Assembly: GCA_007123785.1 (NCBI GenBank)
Contig: SLGL01000396.1
Location: forward strand, 1 to 6,751
Direction of reading: 5' to 3'
Length of the DNA: 6,751 nt
DNA from: Balneolaceae bacterium
Lineage (GTDB): Bacteria > Bacteroidota > Rhodothermia > Balneolales > Balneolaceae
Shown here: positions 1 through 6,511 of the stretch, one piece after another
How positions within the stretch are numbered: position 1 is the stretch's first letter
Layout: every line of letters begins with the position of its first letter
The notes under the pieces: model-generated
Database searches by the model: none
Told to the model about the DNA's origin: nothing
Seen by the model: only the letters and a program-made list of their open reading frames with translations
Made by a program: the position numbers and the translations under genes

Positions 1-245
1 GAAAGGCAGGGGCCGGTAAGGTATTACTCAGACCGGCTGCAGAAGGTACCGGTGTAATTGCAGGCGGAGCTGTAAAAGCTATTCTCGACGTTGCCGGAGT
101 AGAGAATATTTTATCTAAATCTCTCGGTTCAGCTAATCCGCACAATATGGTGAAAGCGGCTTATGAAGCACTGAAGCAGCTTACGGACCCGATTGAGGTA
201 GCACAACGGCGTGGTATAAGTGTGAAAAAAGTGTTTGAAGGATAA
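1..245 (+). CDS. rpsE: 30S ribosomal protein S5, C-terminal part (5' end outside window)
   Basis: The frame opening at base 3 reads 80 codons to a TAA at 243-245 and matches the C-terminal half of S5, the small-subunit protein involved in decoding accuracy and mRNA entry. Visible hallmarks are the KVLLRPAAEGTGVIAGG stretch, the AILDVAGVENILSKSLGS segment and the S5-type N-P-H-N-M-V motif followed by a helix (residues 45-60 of the fragment). The gene start and the N-terminal double-stranded-RNA-binding-like domain lie upstream of the window. It reads straight into rplO after 23 nt, whereas in many bacteria rpmD (L30) sits between these two genes. Identification is firm; only the 5' limit is unknown. 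Confidence 0.97.
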   Translation, partial: KAGAGKVLLRPAAEGTGVIAGGAVKAILDVAGVENILSKSLGSANPHNMVKAAYEALKQLTDPIEVAQRRGISVKKVFEG

Positions 246-268
246 ACGAATCGAAAAACTGATCCATC

Positions 269-721
269 ATGAAATTACATAATTTAAAAGCTCCGGCTGA
301 AAATAAGAAGAAAAGGAAAAGAGTTGGTCGTGGCCAGGGCTCTGGTATAGGCGAACAATCCGGACGCGGGCATAACGGCCAGAAATCACGAAGTGGAAGT
401 AAAAGAAAGGCATGGTTCGAAGGTGGTCAAATGCCTCTGCAGCGAAGAATTCCAAAATTTGGATTTAAAAATCGTTTCAGGAAAGAATATATGGCACTGA
501 ATGTACAAAGTATTTCGGATTTCGTTGAAGCCGGGCGTTTATCAGAGAACATCACCGTTGATGAACTGGTAACTACCGGAATTGTACATAAGAACGACCT
601 CATAAAACTACTTGGCGATGGAGATATCGATAAGAAAATAAATGTTGAGGTTCATGCCTGTAGTAAATCCGCTAAAGAAAAAATAGAAGCAGCAGGCGGA
701 ACTGTAACTATTATCTCCTAA
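269..721 (+). CDS. rplO: 50S ribosomal protein L15
   Basis: L15 is a large-subunit protein that binds 23S rRNA late in assembly. The 150-residue product has the usual family length. Residues 1-45 are a basic, glycine-rich extension of the kind that threads into rRNA (KKKRKRVGRGQGSG, then SGRGHNGQKSRSG). Residues 49-70 carry the conserved W-F-E-G-G-Q-M-P-L-Q-R-R-I-P-K-F-G-F block. Residues 78-150 form the globular domain, ending in the typical A-G-G-T-V segment. The ATG at 269 is chosen because MKLHNLKAPA is the canonical L15 N-terminus; no Shine-Dalgarno sequence precedes it. It lies 23 nt after rpsE and 31 nt before secY, so it is almost certainly co-transcribed with both. Confidence 0.97.
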   Translation: MKLHNLKAPAENKKKRKRVGRGQGSGIGEQSGRGHNGQKSRSGSKRKAWFEGGQMPLQRRIPKFGFKNRFRKEYMALNVQSISDFVEAGRLSENITVDELVTTGIVHKNDLIKLLGDGDIDKKINVEVHACSKSAKEKIEAAGGTVTIIS

Positions 722-752
722 ACAGAAAAAAGCTCTCAGCAGTACGGTCTAC

Positions 753-2060
753 ATGAGTATAATAGAAAACTTCAGAAATATATTTAAAATTGAGGATCTT
801 AGGGATCGTATTTTATACGTTGTCGGGGTTCTCCTTGTTTATCGAATCGGCAGTTACGTTACGATGCCTGGTGTTGATGCGAGCATGCTTACTACTGAAG
901 CCGGCGATGCATCGAGCTTGTTAGGGCTTTTTGACATGTTTGTAGGTGGAGCATTCTCAAGAGCCGGTGTATTTGCTCTCGGAATCATGCCTTATATTAC
1001 TGCTGCAATTATCATTCAGTTGATGGGTGCAGCCGTACCTTACTTCCAAAAACTTCAGCGTGAAGGAGAAGAGGGAAGAAGAAAAATCAACCGATTAACC
1101 CGTTATGGTACGGTTGGAATCACAGCTGTTCAGGCGATTGGATTTGGAATCAATTTGCTTGCAACTACTCCGAATGCAATTGTGGTGAGCAATACAGCTT
1201 TCATATTTACATGTATTATTGTTTTGACAGCTGGTACCACATTTGTGATGTGGCTTGGTGAACGAATTACCGATCGCGGTATCGGGAATGGTATTTCTAT
1301 ATTGATTATGATCGGGATTATTGCGGTGCTACCGACGAACTTTCTGAATGAGATTCAAACTACGAACAACGCCATTATTATTATTGTAGAATTGGCTGGT
1401 TTGGCCCTCGTAATTGCTTCATGTGTACTCTTGACACAGGGCACGAGAAAAATACCGGTTCAGTATGCAAAAAGAGTGGTTGGCCGAAAAGTTTACGGAG
1501 GTACAACACAGTATCTCCCGCTTCGTGTTAATGCTGCCGGAGTGATGCCTATTATTTTTGCACAATCCATCATGTTTATTCCGAGCACCGTCGGTACATT
1601 CTTTCCTGAAAATGAGACCGTGCAGTGGCTTACAGCCTGGTCTGCTGACTTTACAGGAGTGGTTTACTCAGTCGTATTTTTCTTTGTATGTATGTTCTTT
1701 ACATTTTTCTATACGGCTATTGCCGTAAACCCAAGGGAAATGGCAGACACAATGAAACGCCAGGGTGGATTTATTCCAGGTGTGAGGCCAGGAAAACAAA
1801 CTGTAGAATTTATTGATAATATACTGACCAAGATTACACTGCCGGGTTCCATATTTCTATCGTTCGTGGCTATTATGCCGGCTATTGTTGCCAGCATGGG
1901 GGTGACTCCCGGTTTCGCCCTCTTTTATGGCGGAACAAGCTTGTTAATTATTGTTGGTGTTGCACTGGATACGCTGCAACAGATTGAAAGCCACTTGATG
2001 ATGAGGCATTACGACGGGTTTATGAAATCCGGTAAAATTAAAGGTAGACGCCGAGCCTGA
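753..2060 (+). CDS. secY: Protein translocase subunit SecY
   Basis: SecY is the channel-forming subunit of the SecYEG translocon in the inner membrane, passing unfolded preproteins to the periplasm and inserting membrane proteins. The 435-residue length is normal. Hydrophobic segments fit the ten-helix fold: about 18-37, 70-95, 118-138, 148-168, 180-195, 206-228, 260-282, 302-325, 362-385 and 388-407. The region after helix 1 (about 45-65) would hold the plug. The cytoplasmic basic motif Q-R-E-G-E-E-G-R-R-K (102-111), R-G-I-G-N-G-I-S (175-182) and the loop N-P-R-E-M-A-D (326-332) to G-G-F-I-P-G-V-R-P-G (338-347) are family hallmarks; the last lies in the cytoplasmic loop used by SecA and ribosomes. 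The tail ends G-R-R-R-A. No Shine-Dalgarno sequence is evident. The TGA stop overlaps the map ATG by one base. Confidence 0.98.
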   Translation: MSIIENFRNIFKIEDLRDRILYVVGVLLVYRIGSYVTMPGVDASMLTTEAGDASSLLGLFDMFVGGAFSRAGVFALGIMPYITAAIIIQLMGAAVPYFQKLQREGEEGRRKINRLTRYGTVGITAVQAIGFGINLLATTPNAIVVSNTAFIFTCIIVLTAGTTFVMWLGERITDRGIGNGISILIMIGIIAVLPTNFLNEIQTTNNAIIIIVELAGLALVIASCVLLTQGTRKIPVQYAKRVVGRKVYGGTTQYLPLRVNAAGVMPIIFAQSIMFIPSTVGTFFPENETVQWLTAWSADFTGVVYSVVFFFVCMFFTFFYTAIAVNPREMADTMKRQGGFIPGVRPGKQTVEFIDNILTKITLPGSIFLSFVAIMPAIVASMGVTPGFALFYGGTSLLIIVGVALDTLQQIESHLMMRHYDGFMKSGKIKGRRRA

Positions 2061-2869
2061 TGATTTTCCTCAAAAGCGAATCTGAAATCGACAAAATGCG
2101 CATAGCCGCACAATTGGTGTCAAGAACACTGGCCGAGGTTGCCAGGGTAATTGAACCAGGAATCGAAACAGGTAAACTCGACAGGATTGCAGAGGATTTT
2201 ATATTGAAACATAATGCCCGACCGGCCTTTAAAGGATACGGGCCAGAAAAGAACCCTTTTCCTGCAACACTTTGTATTTCTGTTAATAATGAGGTGGTTC
2301 ACGGTATTCCGGGGAAAAGAAAATTAAATGATGGCGATATCGTTAGTATTGACTGTGGTGTAGAAAAAGATGGCTTTTTTGGTGATCATGCCTATACATT
2401 TATGGTGGGGGATTGTACTGAAGAAGACAAAAAATTATTGAGAATTACACTCGAATCATTGTATAAAGGCATAGAAAAAGCGATGCACGGAAACAAAACC
2501 GGTGATATTGGTTCATCGATACAAAAACACTGTGAAAAAGAAGGTTACGGTGTTGTACGAGATCTGGTTGGGCATGGTATTGGTAAAGATATGCATGAAG
2601 ATCCTTCGGTTCCTAATTTCGGGAAGGCCGGCAGGGGAGAACGTCTCAGAACGGGAATGACTCTTGCCGTAGAACCAATGATTACCCGTGGTACCTGGAA
2701 AGTAAAAACCCTGCCGGATAAGTGGACAATAGTAACAGCTGATGGTTCGAATGCAGCTCATTTTGAACACGATATTGTCGTGAGAGAAGGTGAGGCTGAA
2801 ATTCTCAGTTCTTTTGATTATATTGCTGAGATAACTAAAAATGAAATTTTAGAACTCAATTATGGCTAA
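2060..2869 (+). CDS. map: Methionine aminopeptidase, type I
   Basis: This cytoplasmic metalloenzyme removes the initiator methionine from nascent proteins when the second residue is small. All five dinuclear-metal ligands of the family can be placed: D98 (VSIDCG), D109 (GFFGDH), H172 (VGHGIG), E205 (LAVEPM) and E236 (AHFEHD). Substrate-site histidines H81 (VVHGIPG) and H179 (DMHEDP) are also present. The 269-residue length with no long N-terminal extension fits bacterial type Ia, and the type II insert is absent. The ATG at 2060 shares its A with the secY TGA stop, suggesting coupling by termination and re-initiation. The 3' end overlaps infA by 8 bp. Placement between secY and infA is common in Bacteroidota and Firmicutes, unlike E. 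coli where map lies elsewhere. Confidence 0.98.
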   Translation: MIFLKSESEIDKMRIAAQLVSRTLAEVARVIEPGIETGKLDRIAEDFILKHNARPAFKGYGPEKNPFPATLCISVNNEVVHGIPGKRKLNDGDIVSIDCGVEKDGFFGDHAYTFMVGDCTEEDKKLLRITLESLYKGIEKAMHGNKTGDIGSSIQKHCEKEGYGVVRDLVGHGIGKDMHEDPSVPNFGKAGRGERLRTGMTLAVEPMITRGTWKVKTLPDKWTIVTADGSNAAHFEHDIVVREGEAEILSSFDYIAEITKNEILELNYG

Positions 2870-3080
2870 ACAAGAGCCAATTAAGCAAGACGGAAAAATA
2901 TTAGAAGCATTACCAAATGCGCAGTTTCGAGTAGAGCTCGATAATGGGCATGAAATACTGGCACATGTATCTGGTAAAATGAGAATGTATTACATCAAAA
3001 TTTTACCAGGGGATCGTGTTTCAGTTGAAATGTCACCATACGATCTAACAAAAGGAAGAATAACATACCGGTATAAGTAA
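2862..3080 (+). CDS. infA: Translation initiation factor IF-1
   Basis: IF-1 is a small OB-fold protein that binds the 30S A site and helps IF-2 and IF-3 set up initiation. The 72 residues are the standard length. Visible family blocks are G-K-I-L-E-A-L-P-N-A-Q-F-R-V-E-L (11-26), the G-H-E-I-L-A-H-V-S-G-K-M-R (29-41) core strand and loop, and I-L-P-G-D-R-V-S-V-E (47-56), ending with the T-K-G-R-I-T-Y-R motif (63-70). The start at 2862 lies inside the end of map (8-bp overlap, different frame). With no Shine-Dalgarno sequence before it, translation probably depends on ribosomes finishing map. It ends 6 nt before rpmJ. Confidence 0.98.
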   Translation: MAKQEPIKQDGKILEALPNAQFRVELDNGHEILAHVSGKMRMYYIKILPGDRVSVEMSPYDLTKGRITYRYK

Positions 3081-3086
3081 AGGATT

Positions 3087-3203
3087 ATGAAGACAAAATC
3101 ATCAGTAAAAAAGCGAAGTTCTGACGACAAGATTGTGCGTCGCAAAGGACGTGTTTATGTAATTAATAAGAAAAACCCGCGTCATAAGCAGCGGCAAGGC
3201 TAA
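3087..3203 (+). CDS. rpmJ: 50S ribosomal protein L36, cysteine-free (zinc-independent) form
   Basis: This short frame encodes 38 residues starting M-K-T-K-S-S-V-K-K-R and ending N-P-R-H-K-Q-R-Q-G, which matches L36, the smallest large-subunit protein, bound to 23S rRNA. Canonical zinc-binding L36 has three cysteines and a histidine. Here the cysteine positions read Ser/Asp in R-S-S-D-D-K (10-15) and Asn in V-I-N-K-K-N (25-30), while His33 remains, so the protein cannot hold zinc in the usual way. This is the C-minus type. An AAAGGA stretch at 3079-3084 precedes the ATG but is only 2 nt from it, closer than the usual spacing. The gene sits 6 nt after infA and 18 nt before rpsM, the standard order. 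Confidence 0.95.
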   Translation: MKTKSSVKKRSSDDKIVRRKGRVYVINKKNPRHKQRQG

Positions 3204-3210
3204 ATTTTAT

Positions 3211-3214
3211 AGGA
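3211..3214 (+). promoter_or_regulatory. Shine-Dalgarno-like site for rpsM
   Basis: AGGA lies 7 nt before the ATG of rpsM, a normal spacing. It is one of few plausible Shine-Dalgarno matches in the window and supports the S13 start at 3222. Confidence 0.5.
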
Positions 3215-3221
3215 TATTTTT

Positions 3222-3599
3222 ATGGCAAGAATTGCAGGTGTTGATTTACCCAAACAAAAGCGTGGCATTATCGGTTTAACTTATATTTTTGGTATAGGAA
3301 ATAAAGTTGCGCAGAATATTTTAGCAGATGCCGGTATTGACCCGGATATAAAAGTTGGTGACTGGAATGAAGAACAGGTTGCCGCTCTTCGGAATATTAT
3401 AGACAACGAAATGAAAGTAGAGGGTGCTCTGCGGACAGAAATTAACGCAAACATTCGCAGGCTTATCGAAATTGGAAGTTACCGAGGAGTTCGTCACAGA
3501 AAAGGACTTCCAGTACGTGGACAGCGTACCCAGACAAATGCACGCACCAGAAAAGGAAAGAGAAGAACGGTTGCGGGTAAAAAGAAAGCAACTAAATAA
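3222..3599 (+). CDS. rpsM: 30S ribosomal protein S13
   Basis: S13 sits in the head of the small subunit and contacts the large subunit and P-site tRNA. The 125-residue product begins with the canonical M-A-R-I-A-G-V-D-L-P and contains the helix-turn region I-F-G-I-G (22-26). The conserved block Y-R-G-V-R-H-R-K-G-L-P-V-R-G-Q-R-T (87-103) is followed by T-N-A-R-T-R-K-G (105-112). The lysine/arginine-rich tail (110-125) is the part that in known structures reaches toward P-site tRNA. It follows rpmJ by 18 nt, too short for an E. coli-style S4-binding pseudoknot leader, so classical alpha-operon autoregulation at this point is not visible. It is first of the rpsM-rpsK-rpsD-rpoA-rplQ group. Confidence 0.98.
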   Translation: MARIAGVDLPKQKRGIIGLTYIFGIGNKVAQNILADAGIDPDIKVGDWNEEQVAALRNIIDNEMKVEGALRTEINANIRRLIEIGSYRGVRHRKGLPVRGQRTQTNARTRKGKRRTVAGKKKATK

Positions 3600-3621
3600 A
3601 AATATCTAAAAATTTTAGAAA

Positions 3622-4035
3622 ATGGCAAAGAAACAACGCAGAGGTTCAGAAAAGGCAGCTTCCAAGAAAAAAAGAAAAAAACAAATTGCCAATCCTAATG
3701 GGATGGCTTTTATCAAAGCAACATTCAATAATGTTTTAGTGAGTGTTACTGATGATAATGGGAATGTACTGGCCTGGTCATCGTCTGGTAAAGAAGGGTT
3801 TAAAGGATCTCGAAAAAATACTCCTTATGCAGCTCAGCTCAGTGCTGAAACGGCTGCCAAAGATGCTTATGAAATGGGGTTAAGAAAAGTTGAAGTTTTT
3901 GTTAAAGGACCTGGTTCCGGACGGGAAGCTGCTGTCCGTGCACTTGCTACCAGTGGTTTGGAAGTAAGTTCTATTAAAGACAGAACTCCAATTCCACATA
4001 ATGGCTGCCGCCCTCCAAAGCGCAGAAGAGTTTAA
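3622..4035 (+). CDS. rpsK: 30S ribosomal protein S11
   Basis: S11 lies on the platform of the small subunit near the mRNA exit and the 3' end of 16S rRNA. The 137-residue protein has a lysine/arginine-rich N-terminus (3-20) and the family core: A-F-I-K-A-T-F-N-N (29-37), V-T-D-D-N-G-N (42-48), A-W-S-S-S-G (51-56) and G-P-G-S-G-R-E-A-A-V-R-A-L (97-109). It ends in I-P-H-N-G-C-R-P-P-K-R-R-R-V. Asn127-Gly128 is the site that in E. coli S11 is converted to isoaspartate. The ATG at 3622 gives the standard M-A-K-K start. No Shine-Dalgarno sequence is seen; the 22-nt gap after rpsM is A/T-rich with a small dyad (3605-3619). Confidence 0.98.
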   Translation: MAKKQRRGSEKAASKKKRKKQIANPNGMAFIKATFNNVLVSVTDDNGNVLAWSSSGKEGFKGSRKNTPYAAQLSAETAAKDAYEMGLRKVEVFVKGPGSGREAAVRALATSGLEVSSIKDRTPIPHNGCRPPKRRRV

Positions 4036-4058
4036 TTAATTTAATTTTCAGAAGATAA

Positions 4059-4664
4059 ATGGCACGATATAGAGGACCCAAACAGAAAATTGCGAGGCGA
4101 TTTAAAGAACCTATTTTTGGACCAAGCACTGCGCTTGAAAGAAAGCCTTATGGGCCTGGGGAACACGGGCGAAGCAGGTTCACCAGGAAATCTGAATACG
4201 CTGTACAACTCGATGAAAAACAAAAGGCAAAATACACCTATGGCCTGCTTGAAAAGCAGTTCAGAAACTTATATGAAAAAGCTACCAGACAGGAAGGTGT
4301 AACTGGCGAGGTATTAATGCAGCTACTTGAATCCAGGCTTGATAATGTTGTATATCGCCTTGGTTTTGCACGATCCAGAAGACAGGCAAGGCAGTTGACT
4401 ACTCATCGACATATTGTGGTAAACGGACAAGTTGTAAATATCCCGTCTTACCAGGTAAAGCCCGGTGACGTAATTAGTGTTCGTCCAAGATCGAAGGATC
4501 TTGAATTGGTGAATGAGACGCTTCAGTCATATTCAACAAATAAATACAAGTGGCTCGAAACGGATAAAAAAACCAAGACTGGCAAGTTTCTTAATCTTCC
4601 TTTAATGGAAGAAATTCCTGAAAACATCAACGTACAGTTGATTATCGAGCTTTACTCGAAATAA
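4059..4664 (+). CDS. rpsD: 30S ribosomal protein S4, cysteine-free form
   Basis: S4 is a primary 16S-binding protein that nucleates assembly of the 30S body and lines the mRNA entry channel. The 201-residue product starts M-A-R-Y-R-G-P-K, has the K-P-Y-G-P-G-E-H-G motif (29-37), and then the S4 RNA-binding domain at about 92-150 (SRLDNVVYRLGFARSRRQAR, then the H-I-V-V-N-G strand-turn at 118-123 and V-K-P-G-D at 133-137). It contains no cysteine, so it is the zinc-free form. In some bacteria S4 represses its own operon, but no matching RNA structure was recognised here. A purine-rich AGAAG sits about 6 nt before the ATG and is only a weak ribosome-binding candidate. It is followed by rpoA after 30 nt. 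Confidence 0.98.
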   Translation: MARYRGPKQKIARRFKEPIFGPSTALERKPYGPGEHGRSRFTRKSEYAVQLDEKQKAKYTYGLLEKQFRNLYEKATRQEGVTGEVLMQLLESRLDNVVYRLGFARSRRQARQLTTHRHIVVNGQVVNIPSYQVKPGDVISVRPRSKDLELVNETLQSYSTNKYKWLETDKKTKTGKFLNLPLMEEIPENINVQLIIELYSK

Positions 4665-4694
4665 TTCTTAACAGTTTATATAAAAGATCAAACG

Positions 4695-5672
4695 ATGAAC
4701 AACTATAGTTTACAGATGCCGGAGGCATTAGATGTTGCCGAAGATTCAGAGAATTACGGAACATTTATTTTGCAGCCACTTGAGAGAGGCTTTGGTGTAA
4801 CCATCGGTAATTCTTTCAGAAGAGTACTATTATCTTCATTACCCGGTTTGGCTATTACTGCAGTTCGTATTAATGGTGTAGAACACGAATACTCCAGTAT
4901 TGATGGAGTTAAAGAAGATGTTTACGAAATTATCCTCAATCTGAAGCAGGTTCGATTTAAACAAGTTGAACAGAGCGGGGGAGTTATCAATCTTACCAAA
5001 ACAGGCCCGGGAGATCTTACGGCAAAAGATATTGGTGATTCTACTGCCGATTTTGAAATACTGAATCCAGAACTGGTAATTGCAACACTTTCTGAAGATG
5101 TGACTCTTGAAATGGAATTCAGGGTTGGCAGAGGCCGAGGCTATGTACCAGCTGAAGAAATGGCACCGGATTATGAAGAGGAAATAAACCTTCTTCCCAT
5201 CGATGCAATCTTCACGCCTATCAAATCTGTTCAATTTGAAGTAGAAAATGTACGGGTTGGACAAAGAACCGACTATGAAAAGCTGGTGATGAATGTTACC
5301 ACAGATGGTTCTTTAAATGCAAAAGAAGCATTAACTATTTCGGGGAAAATCCTCAAAGAACATATTGAGAAGTTTATTACCGAGAAAATTGAAGAACCAT
5401 TTACGCAGGAAGAGGAAGAGGTTGATGCAGAGAAGCAGAGAATTTCAAATCTGCTTAAAACAAGTATTGAAGATTTAAATCTGAGTGTTCGTGCTTATAA
5501 CTGTTTGAAATCTGCAAATATTAACTCAATCGCTGAGCTTGTTTCAAGAGATGAACAGGACCTTCTGAAGTTCAGAAACTTTGGTAAGAAGTCACTCTCT
5601 GAATTGGTTGAAGTGATTGAAGAAAAAAATCTTGAATTCGGAATGGATGTATCCAAATACATCGATAAATAA
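4695..5672 (+). CDS. rpoA: DNA-directed RNA polymerase subunit alpha
   Basis: Alpha dimerises to nucleate RNA polymerase assembly and touches promoter DNA and regulators. The 325 residues are a normal length. The N-terminal domain (about 15-230) shows G-N-S-F-R-R-V-L-L-S-S-L-P-G (38-51), the dimer and beta-binding region, and G-V-E-H-E-Y-S (61-67). A charged linker rich in glutamate (233-247) leads to the C-terminal domain (about 256-315). That domain keeps the residues matching the E. coli UP-element contacts, each one position later: R266 and N269 in S-V-R-A-Y-N-C-L-K, and G297, K299 and S300 in N-F-G-K-K-S-L. It should therefore be able to bind A/T-rich DNA upstream of promoters. It lies 30 nt after rpsD and 12 nt before rplQ. 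Confidence 0.99.
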   Translation: MNNYSLQMPEALDVAEDSENYGTFILQPLERGFGVTIGNSFRRVLLSSLPGLAITAVRINGVEHEYSSIDGVKEDVYEIILNLKQVRFKQVEQSGGVINLTKTGPGDLTAKDIGDSTADFEILNPELVIATLSEDVTLEMEFRVGRGRGYVPAEEMAPDYEEEINLLPIDAIFTPIKSVQFEVENVRVGQRTDYEKLVMNVTTDGSLNAKEALTISGKILKEHIEKFITEKIEEPFTQEEEEVDAEKQRISNLLKTSIEDLNLSVRAYNCLKSANINSIAELVSRDEQDLLKFRNFGKKSLSELVEVIEEKNLEFGMDVSKYIDK

Positions 5673-5678
5673 AAGGAA
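5673..5678 (+). promoter_or_regulatory. Shine-Dalgarno site for rplQ
   Basis: AAGGAA lies 6 nt before the ATG of rplQ, immediately after the rpoA stop. It is the clearest Shine-Dalgarno match in the window and fixes the L17 start at 5685. Confidence 0.6.
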
Positions 5679-5684
5679 TTTGTT

Positions 5685-6371
5685 ATGCGTCATCGGGTAA
5701 AAGGCAAAAAATTAAACAGATCCACACCCCATAGGAAAGCAACACTTCGGGCGTTGAGTTCTGCATTGATTAAAGAACACAGAATTGAAACTACAATTGC
5801 TAAAGCGAAGGCTTTAAGAACTTTTATTGAGCCTTTAATTACAACTGCTAAAGTAGACAATACCCATAACAGAAGAAAAGTATTTTCTTCATTACAAGAC
5901 AAGTATGCAGTTTCAGAACTGTTTGAAACGGTAGGGCCTGCTTCTGCGGATCGTCCAGGTGGTTATACACGTGTTCTTAAACTTGGATTTCGTCTTGGAG
6001 ATTCGGCAGAAATGGCTGTTATAGAGCTTGTTGACTTTAATGATGTTCAGCCAGAGAAAAGAAGTACGAAGAAAAGAAGGACAAGAAGAGCAGGGCGATC
6101 TAATAAACCAACTTCAGCTACTGCCGAGGAAAATGAAGTTCAAGAAGCAGTACCCGAAAGTAAAGTAGATGTTAAAGAAGAACCGGCTTCTCCCGCGGAA
6201 GAAAAAAATGATATTACAGAAACTGTTTCATCATTAGAAAAAGAAGTAACAGTTGATGAATCCAAAAAGGAAACCGTCGGTTCAGCTAAAGATCAGGTGG
6301 AAAAATCAGCAGAAGATAAAGAGACTTCTGGTGAAACTGACAGCGATGGCACAAAGAAAAAAGAGGGTTAA
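5685..6371 (+). CDS. rplQ: 50S ribosomal protein L17 with a long charged C-terminal tail
   Basis: L17 binds 23S rRNA near the exit-tunnel side of the large subunit. Residues 1-119 are a complete L17 core: M-R-H-R-V-K-G-K-K-L-N-R, then H-R-K-A-T-L-R-A-L (16-24), the I-E-T-T-I-A-K-A-K motif (34-42), and the closing G-G-Y-T-R-V-L-K-L-G-F-R-L-G-D (92-106) and I-E-L-V-D-F (113-118). E. coli L17 stops at about 127 residues; this one continues to 228. Residues 125-141 are very basic (KRSTKKRRTRRAGRSNK), and 142-228 are a low-complexity tail rich in Glu, Lys, Ser, Asp and Thr with no evident fold, probably disordered. The frame is uninterrupted to TAA, so this is a true extension, not a frameshift. 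Tails of this kind are known on L17 of Bacteroidota and relatives. It is the last gene of the protein cluster. Confidence 0.97.
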   Translation: MRHRVKGKKLNRSTPHRKATLRALSSALIKEHRIETTIAKAKALRTFIEPLITTAKVDNTHNRRKVFSSLQDKYAVSELFETVGPASADRPGGYTRVLKLGFRLGDSAEMAVIELVDFNDVQPEKRSTKKRRTRRAGRSNKPTSATAEENEVQEAVPESKVDVKEEPASPAEEKNDITETVSSLEKEVTVDESKKETVGSAKDQVEKSAEDKETSGETDSDGTKKKEG

Positions 6372-6411
6372 AAGAACCACGCTCAACTATCGGTGCCGGT
6401 GCTGTATATTT

Positions 6412-6435
6412 TATTAGAAGAGGGCTGTTCTAATA
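6412..6435 (+). terminator. Possible weak terminator after rplQ
   Basis: TATTAGAA (6412-6419) and TTCTAATA (6428-6435) form a perfect 8-bp inverted repeat around an 8-nt loop, 40 nt after the L17 stop. A short run of four T follows at 6440-6443. The stem is A/T-rich and the T run is short and set back by 4 nt, so it is a poor match to a strong intrinsic terminator. Its position at the end of the operon is the best argument for it. Confidence 0.45.
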
Positions 6436-6511
6436 GACCTTTTCAATAATGTTCCTTAATTTTCTTATTACCTCTGCACATCATAATTTCAATTAAAAGT
6501 GCGGGTATTCT

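Noticed and set aside
2513..2770. 85-codon minus-strand frame opposite map, and similar short frames opposite secY, rplO, rpsD and rplQ
   Set aside because: All are fully covered by well-identified + strand genes and show no recognisable product or ribosome-binding site.
3204..3221. S4-binding autoregulatory leader before rpsM, as in E. coli
   Set aside because: Only 18 nt separate rpmJ and rpsM and no pseudoknot-like pairing is visible; any control site would have to lie elsewhere.
3605..3619. TCTAAAA-A-TTTTAGA dyad just before rpsK
   Set aside because: Symmetric but pure A/T-type sequence with a 1-nt centre, so it cannot form a stable hairpin; likely chance in an A/T-rich gap.
4090..4302. 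Alternative + strand frames inside rpsD (4090-4302) and rpsM (3424-3609)
   Set aside because: They lie in another frame inside genes with clear family matches, have no start context and no family resemblance.
4675..4684. TTTATATAAA before rpoA as an internal promoter -10
   Set aside because: No convincing -35 or TTTG element at proper spacing; a short palindrome in a 30-nt A/T-rich gap is expected by chance.
4839..5264. 141-codon open frame on the minus strand inside rpoA
   Set aside because: It lies wholly opposite the conserved alpha N-terminal domain; its Phe/Asn/Ile-rich product resembles no family and it has no start signals. It is a by-product of rpoA codon use.
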